DNA of 64,000 nt. Origin: Vibrio azureus. Its GTDB lineage: Bacteria > Pseudomonadota > Gammaproteobacteria > Enterobacterales > Vibrionaceae. Location of the stretch: the NCBI RefSeq assembly GCF_002849855.1, contig NZ_CP018616.1, positions 2,790,001 through 2,854,000 on the forward strand, in the 5' to 3' direction. The notes under the pieces were generated by a model, which saw only the letters and a list, made by a program, of their open reading frames with translations, was not told the origin of the DNA and searched no databases. How positions within the stretch are numbered: position 1 is the stretch's first letter; each line of letters begins with the position of its first letter. Position numbers and translations under genes: made by a program. Shown here piece after piece: positions 60,058 to 64,000 of the stretch.

Positions 60058-61029
60058 TTAAGCAATAGGGAACGAGAATGCACTCACTTGGTCAATATGA
60101 TCACAACCGAGCGCCAACATAATCAAACGGTCGATACCCAGTGCCACCCCTGCACAGTCTGGCAGTCCAGCATGTAGCGCATCAATCAAGTTCTGGTCAA
60201 TCGGTTGGATTGGTAGCCCCATTTCCAGACGCTTGGCGTTGTCTTGCTCAAAACGAACTCGCTGCTCATGTGGATTATCCAGCTCATGAAAGCCATTGGC
60301 TAACTCAATCCCCTTAAAATACACTTCAAAACGCTCCGCCACACGAGGATCTTGCTGGTTAATCTTGGCTAAAGCCGCCTGGGAAGCAGGAAAATCATAC
60401 ACAAAGACGGGAACCTGCTGGCCGATACGGGTCTCCACGCCCATGCTAAACAGTAATTGTAAAAGCGTATCGCGATCATTTTCTTGTGCCGCAATGTCAC
60501 TTAAGCCGAGAGTATCAGCAACCTTTTTCAATTCAGCCATCGACGCCTCAAGCGGGCACACCTTAAGCACATTGAGAAAAGCTTGTTGATAGGTCATTCG
60601 CTCTGCCGCCTCGCATCGCAATATCGCTTGCAGCAACTCGTCCATCTCATCCATTAGCTGATGATGATCAAAACCCACTCGATACCACTCTAACATGGTG
60701 AACTCCGGGTTATGATGTCGGCCACTTTCTTCATTACGGAATGCTTTACCGATCTGATAAATACAGCCACTGCCCGCCGCCAATAAACGCTTCATGTGAA
60801 ACTCAGGGCTAGTCATAAAAAATAATGGCTGACCATCCGCATAGCCAGGACCAACAAAACGGGTTTGGAAGGTCTGTAAATGAATGTCCGTAACCGTAGC
60901 GTGGCTCATCGCTGGCGTTTCCACTTCCATAACCTGTCGATCAGTGAAAAATTGACGAATGGTCGCGATTAAAGCCGCTCGCTGACGAAGATTTGATATC
61001 GAGGCACTCGGTTGCCAGGTCGTTTGCAT
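60058..61029 (-). CDS. epmA: EF-P--(R)-beta-lysine ligase EpmA (GenX/PoxA)
   Basis: EpmA adds beta-lysine to Lys34 of elongation factor P, helping translation of proline runs. It is a class II lysyl-tRNA synthetase core without an anticodon domain: 323 residues with motif 2 [23 protein letters not shown] and motif 3 [15 protein letters not shown]. It is divergent from the frd operon, as in E. coli. Confidence 0.95.
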   Translation of the reverse strand: MQTTWQPSASISNLRQRAALIATIRQFFTDRQVMEVETPAMSHATVTDIHLQTFQTRFVGPGYADGQPLFFMTSPEFHMKRLLAAGSGCIYQIGKAFRNEESGRHHNPEFTMLEWYRVGFDHHQLMDEMDELLQAILRCEAAERMTYQQAFLNVLKVCPLEASMAELKKVADTLGLSDIAAQENDRDTLLQLLFSMGVETRIGQQVPVFVYDFPASQAALAKINQQDPRVAERFEVYFKGIELANGFHELDNPHEQRVRFEQDNAKRLEMGLPIQPIDQNLIDALHAGLPDCAGVALGIDRLIMLALGCDHIDQVSAFSFPIA

Positions 61030-61310
61030 AACAAAACTCTAAGAACGAGAAAGGAGAGGAAAAATAGCAATTTTGCCCCGTTTTTCCTAGCCCCTCCAAG
61101 TAGAAAACTGGCAATATCGAGCACGTGATAATAATCACATATCCTATATTTTCTTATTCTCGGATCGTATTACCGACAAAAAAACCTAAATACATCAATT
61201 TTTGCCCCTTCTACCTCCCCTACACTACCCCTACTAAAAGTGAGGGCTTGTTCGCCTTTCATGTTCACAATAACAAGCGGATTTTCCGCATCACCAACTG
61301 GAGGATAACT

Positions 61311-63158
61311 GTGCAAACGATCATCACAGATATCGCAGTCATCGGCGCAGGCGGCGCTGGTCTTCGTACTGCCATTGCAGCAGCTGAAGCAAACCCTGAC
61401 TTAGAAGTCGCTTTGATTTCTAAAGTTTACCCTATGCGTTCCCATACGGTTGCAGCAGAAGGTGGCTCGGCAGCAGTTATCAAGGATGAAGATAGTCTAG
61501 ACAACCACTTTAACGATACTGTCGGCGGTGGTGACTGGCTATGTGAACAGGATGTTGTGGAATATTTTGTAGAAAATGCAACCCGTGAAATGATCCAGAT
61601 GGAGCAATGGGGCTGCCCGTGGAGCCGTAAAGAAAACGGCGAAGTCAACGTGCGTCGCTTTGGTGGTATGAAGGTTGAACGTACTTGGTTCGCGGCCGAT
61701 AAAACAGGCTTCCATATGCTGCACACCTTGTTCCAAACATCGATGAAGTACAGCAACATCAAACGCTTTGATGAATACTTTGTGGTGGATTTGTTGGTGG
61801 ATGAGGGTCAAGCACAAGGGCTCATTGCTATCCATATGTCGGAAGGTAAACTTGTTACGATCAAAGCCAAGTCTGTAGTCCTCGCAACAGGTGGAGCAGG
61901 ACGAGTCTATCACTGTAATACCAATGGTGGCATTGTCACTGGCGATGGAATGGCGATGGCTTATCGTCATGGAGTCCCGTTACGTGACATGGAGTTTGTT
62001 CAGTACCATCCGACGGGCCTACCTGGAACAGGTATTCTCATGACCGAAGGCTGTCGCGGTGAAGGTGGGATCATCATTAATAAAAATGGTTATCGCTATC
62101 TACAAGACTACGGCATGGGGCCAGAGACCCCTGTTGGAGAGCCAAAAAACAAATACATGGAGTTGGGACCACGCGATAAAGTATCTCAAGCATTCTGGCA
62201 TGAACAGCAAAAAGGTAACACCATCAAACATCCTCTTGGGGATGTCGTGCACCTTGATCTTCGTCACCTCGGAGAAGAATATTTGCAAGAACGCTTACCC
62301 TTTATCTGTGAGCTTGCCAAAGCCTATGTCAATGTCGACCCAGCCAAAGAGCCAATTCCAATTCGCCCAACCGTGCATTACACCATGGGCGGCATTGAAA
62401 CCAACGCACAATGTGAAACGCGTATTAAAGGTTTGTTCGCCGTGGGTGAATGCGCCTCTGTCGGGTTACATGGAGCTAACCGTCTGGGGTCCAACTCTCT
62501 CGCTGAGTTCGTCGTATTCGGTCGTGTTGCTGGTGAACAAGCCGTCAAACATGCCGCTGAATTTAGCGGGTGGAATGACCATTCAATTGCGACTCAAGTC
62601 AAGGCTGTTGAGCAGCGTATTACAGCGCTAATGGGCCAAGAAGGTGATGAAAACTGGGCAGATATTCGCACAGAAATGGGGCATACCATGGAAGCTGGCT
62701 GTGGCATCTATCGTCAACAAGATTTGATGCAAGCAACCATCGATAAACTGGCCGAACTTAAAGCTCGTTACAAACGTATCCGAATTCAAGACAAAGGCAA
62801 GGTCTTTAACACCGATCTGCTATACGCCATCGAGGTTGGTTATGGTCTTGAAGTGGCTGAAGCTATGGTGCATTCGGCAATTTTGCGCAAAGAATCTCGC
62901 GGCGCACACCAACGTCTTGATGATGGCTGCACAGAGCGTGATGATCAAAATTTCCTCAAGCACTCTCTCGCCTTCTTCCAAGCCGATGATGCCTCGCCGA
63001 GCATAGAATACAGCGATGTCACCATCACTAAATCTCAGCCAAAAGCACGTTTGTATGGTGAAGCAGCAGAGAAAGCCGCCGCACAAGAGCAAACCGCCAC
63101 ACAAAAGCAAACAACACAAACTGAGGCCGTAACTCCACATGCAGAGGAGCAAGCATAA
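61311..63158 (+). CDS. frdA: Fumarate reductase flavoprotein subunit
   Basis: FrdA holds covalent FAD and reduces fumarate during anaerobic respiration. The 615 residues have the dinucleotide fold [18 protein letters not shown] near residue 6, the FAD-linking His in [11 protein letters not shown] and the catalytic Arg in [13 protein letters not shown]. The start is GTG 61311 with GGAGGA upstream; the open frame before it is not coding. A Gln/Ala/Thr-rich tail (about 585-615) is longer than in E. coli. Confidence 0.96.
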   Translation: MQTIITDIAVIGAGGAGLRTAIAAAEANPDLEVALISKVYPMRSHTVAAEGGSAAVIKDEDSLDNHFNDTVGGGDWLCEQDVVEYFVENATREMIQMEQWGCPWSRKENGEVNVRRFGGMKVERTWFAADKTGFHMLHTLFQTSMKYSNIKRFDEYFVVDLLVDEGQAQGLIAIHMSEGKLVTIKAKSVVLATGGAGRVYHCNTNGGIVTGDGMAMAYRHGVPLRDMEFVQYHPTGLPGTGILMTEGCRGEGGIIINKNGYRYLQDYGMGPETPVGEPKNKYMELGPRDKVSQAFWHEQQKGNTIKHPLGDVVHLDLRHLGEEYLQERLPFICELAKAYVNVDPAKEPIPIRPTVHYTMGGIETNAQCETRIKGLFAVGECASVGLHGANRLGSNSLAEFVVFGRVAGEQAVKHAAEFSGWNDHSIATQVKAVEQRITALMGQEGDENWADIRTEMGHTMEAGCGIYRQQDLMQATIDKLAELKARYKRIRIQDKGKVFNTDLLYAIEVGYGLEVAEAMVHSAILRKESRGAHQRLDDGCTERDDQNFLKHSLAFFQADDASPSIEYSDVTITKSQPKARLYGEAAEKAAAQEQTATQKQTTQTEAVTPHAEEQA

Positions 63159-63919
63159 TGCCCGCTAACCGCATTCAAAAAGTCGATATTCTGCGTTACG
63201 ACCCTGAAAAAGATACGCAACCTTACATCCAAAGCTACGATGTGCCGTTTGATGACACTATGTCCGTTCTTGATGCCCTTGGTTACATCAAAGATAACCT
63301 CGATAAACAGCTGTCATATCGCTGGTCTTGTCGAATGGCGATTTGCGGCTCGTGCGGCATCATGGTCAACAACGTACCTAAGCTCGCATGTAAAAGCTTT
63401 CTTCGCGATTACCCAGACGGTATCACGATCGAGCCATTAGCCAATTTCCCTATCGAGAAAGATTTGATTGTCGACATGACGCCATTCATTGAACGTTTAG
63501 AAGCGATCAAGCCTTACATCATCGGTAACGATCGCAAACCGGAAGATGGCACCAACCTGCAAACACCTGCACAAATGGCCAAATATAAGCAGTTTGCCGC
63601 TTGTATCAATTGTGGTTTGTGTTACGCCGCCTGCCCTCAATTTGGTCTAAATCCTGAATTTATTGGACCTGCAGCTTTGACTCTGGCACATCGCTACAAT
63701 TTAGACAGTCGCGATAACGGCAAAGATGAACGCATGGGGTTAATTAATGGCGAAAATGGTGCTTGGGGTTGTACATTCGTAGGCTATTGCTCTGACGTTT
63801 GTCCAAAGAATGTGGATCCTGCAGCGGCAGTGAACCAAGGTAAGATCGCCTCTTCGATGGATTTTGTTATCGCGATGCTTAAACCTGATGGTTCACCTCA
63901 TACAGTGGAGGCAAAGTAA
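63158..63919 (+). CDS. frdB: Fumarate reductase iron-sulfur subunit
   Basis: FrdB carries electrons from menaquinol to FAD through three clusters. The 253 residues show the 2Fe-2S ligands ([15 protein letters not shown] with a later Cys in KLACKSF) and the 4Fe-4S/3Fe-4S motifs [12 protein letters not shown] and [17 protein letters not shown]. Its ATG shares one base with the frdA stop (TAATG). Confidence 0.97.
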   Translation: MPANRIQKVDILRYDPEKDTQPYIQSYDVPFDDTMSVLDALGYIKDNLDKQLSYRWSCRMAICGSCGIMVNNVPKLACKSFLRDYPDGITIEPLANFPIEKDLIVDMTPFIERLEAIKPYIIGNDRKPEDGTNLQTPAQMAKYKQFAACINCGLCYAACPQFGLNPEFIGPAALTLAHRYNLDSRDNGKDERMGLINGENGAWGCTFVGYCSDVCPKNVDPAAAVNQGKIASSMDFVIAMLKPDGSPHTVEAK

Positions 63920-64000
63920 TGAGTAACAGAAAGCCTTACATCCGAGAAGTAAAACGTACTTGGTGGCAAAATAATCCATTCTACCGCTTTTATATGTTAC
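63919..64000 (+). CDS. frdC: Fumarate reductase membrane subunit FrdC, N-terminal part (cut by window edge)
   Basis: Only 27 codons are present ([27 protein letters not shown]). The opening YIREVKRTWW is typical of FrdC, the membrane anchor and quinone-binding subunit. The ATG overlaps the frdB stop by one base. Confidence 0.93.
   Translation, partial: MSNRKPYIREVKRTWWQNNPFYRFYML

Noticed and set aside
61125..61310. 62-residue N-terminal extension of FrdA
   Set aside because: The GTG at 61311 has a strong ribosome site and gives the conserved start; the upstream part looks like an AT-rich promoter region.
61138..61310. FNR box upstream of frdA
   Set aside because: Expected from anaerobic control, but the best candidate (CCTAAATACATCAA) has only one good half-site.

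Overview
This window is a piece of Vibrio (Vibrionaceae) main-chromosome housekeeping DNA. The evidence is a MotX gene with a flagellar sigma-28-type promoter, a CRP and EF-G of Vibrio type, an Xds/ExeM-like secreted nuclease with a GlyGly-CTERM anchor, and gene neighbourhoods that match the VC03xx and VC25xx-26xx blocks of V. cholerae as I remember them. The species cannot be fixed from the sequence alone. I see no prophage, insertion sequence, integron, CRISPR array or defence island; nearly every gene belongs to a known family.

Layout. 1-1516: str operon (fusA partial, rpsG, rpsL) on the minus strand with a near-consensus promoter. 1587-3334: tusBCD and yheO (tRNA 2-thiouridylation). 3578-7428: fkpA, a WD40 lipoprotein, slyX, an asparaginase-like protein lacking its catalytic Thr, and slyD. 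7516-10113: yheV-kefB-kefG. 10293-14206: yheS, a TIGR02444 protein, yheT, yheU. 14410-16152: prkB and crp. 16296-21165: a DUF1338 protein with astD, astA and argD/astC (arginine succinyltransferase catabolism). 21574-25338: pabA and the xds-like nuclease. 25735-27575: trpS, gph. 27721-31603: rlmB, rnr, nsrR, with divergent hmp (nitric oxide detoxification). 33011-35187: motX, purA. 35362-44915: yjeT (opposite strand), then hflC-hflK-hflX-hfq-miaA-mutL-amiB-tsaE in one minus-strand superoperon. 45192-46319: queG.

46320-48540: a non-coding AT-rich stretch with DnaA boxes, in the position of E. coli datA (between queG and glycine tRNA genes), followed by a nine-gene tandem tRNA array (five Gly-GCC, four initiator fMet) with a period of about 309 bp. 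48637-51490: orn, rsgA, psd. 51736-57100: gpmI, yibN, secB, gpsA, cysE. 57142-61029: envC, a DHH phosphoesterase, a TetR regulator, epmA. 61311-64000: frdA, frdB and the start of frdC (fumarate reductase), cut by the window edge.

The least ordinary features are the datA-like DnaA-box locus, the tRNA array with repeated remnants of a tRNA-fMet 3' half in its spacers, the 33-bp coding repeats in the nuclease gene, the asparaginase-like pseudoenzyme, and several RNA hairpins or repeats between operon genes. Most are inferences from motif reading and each carries its own check.
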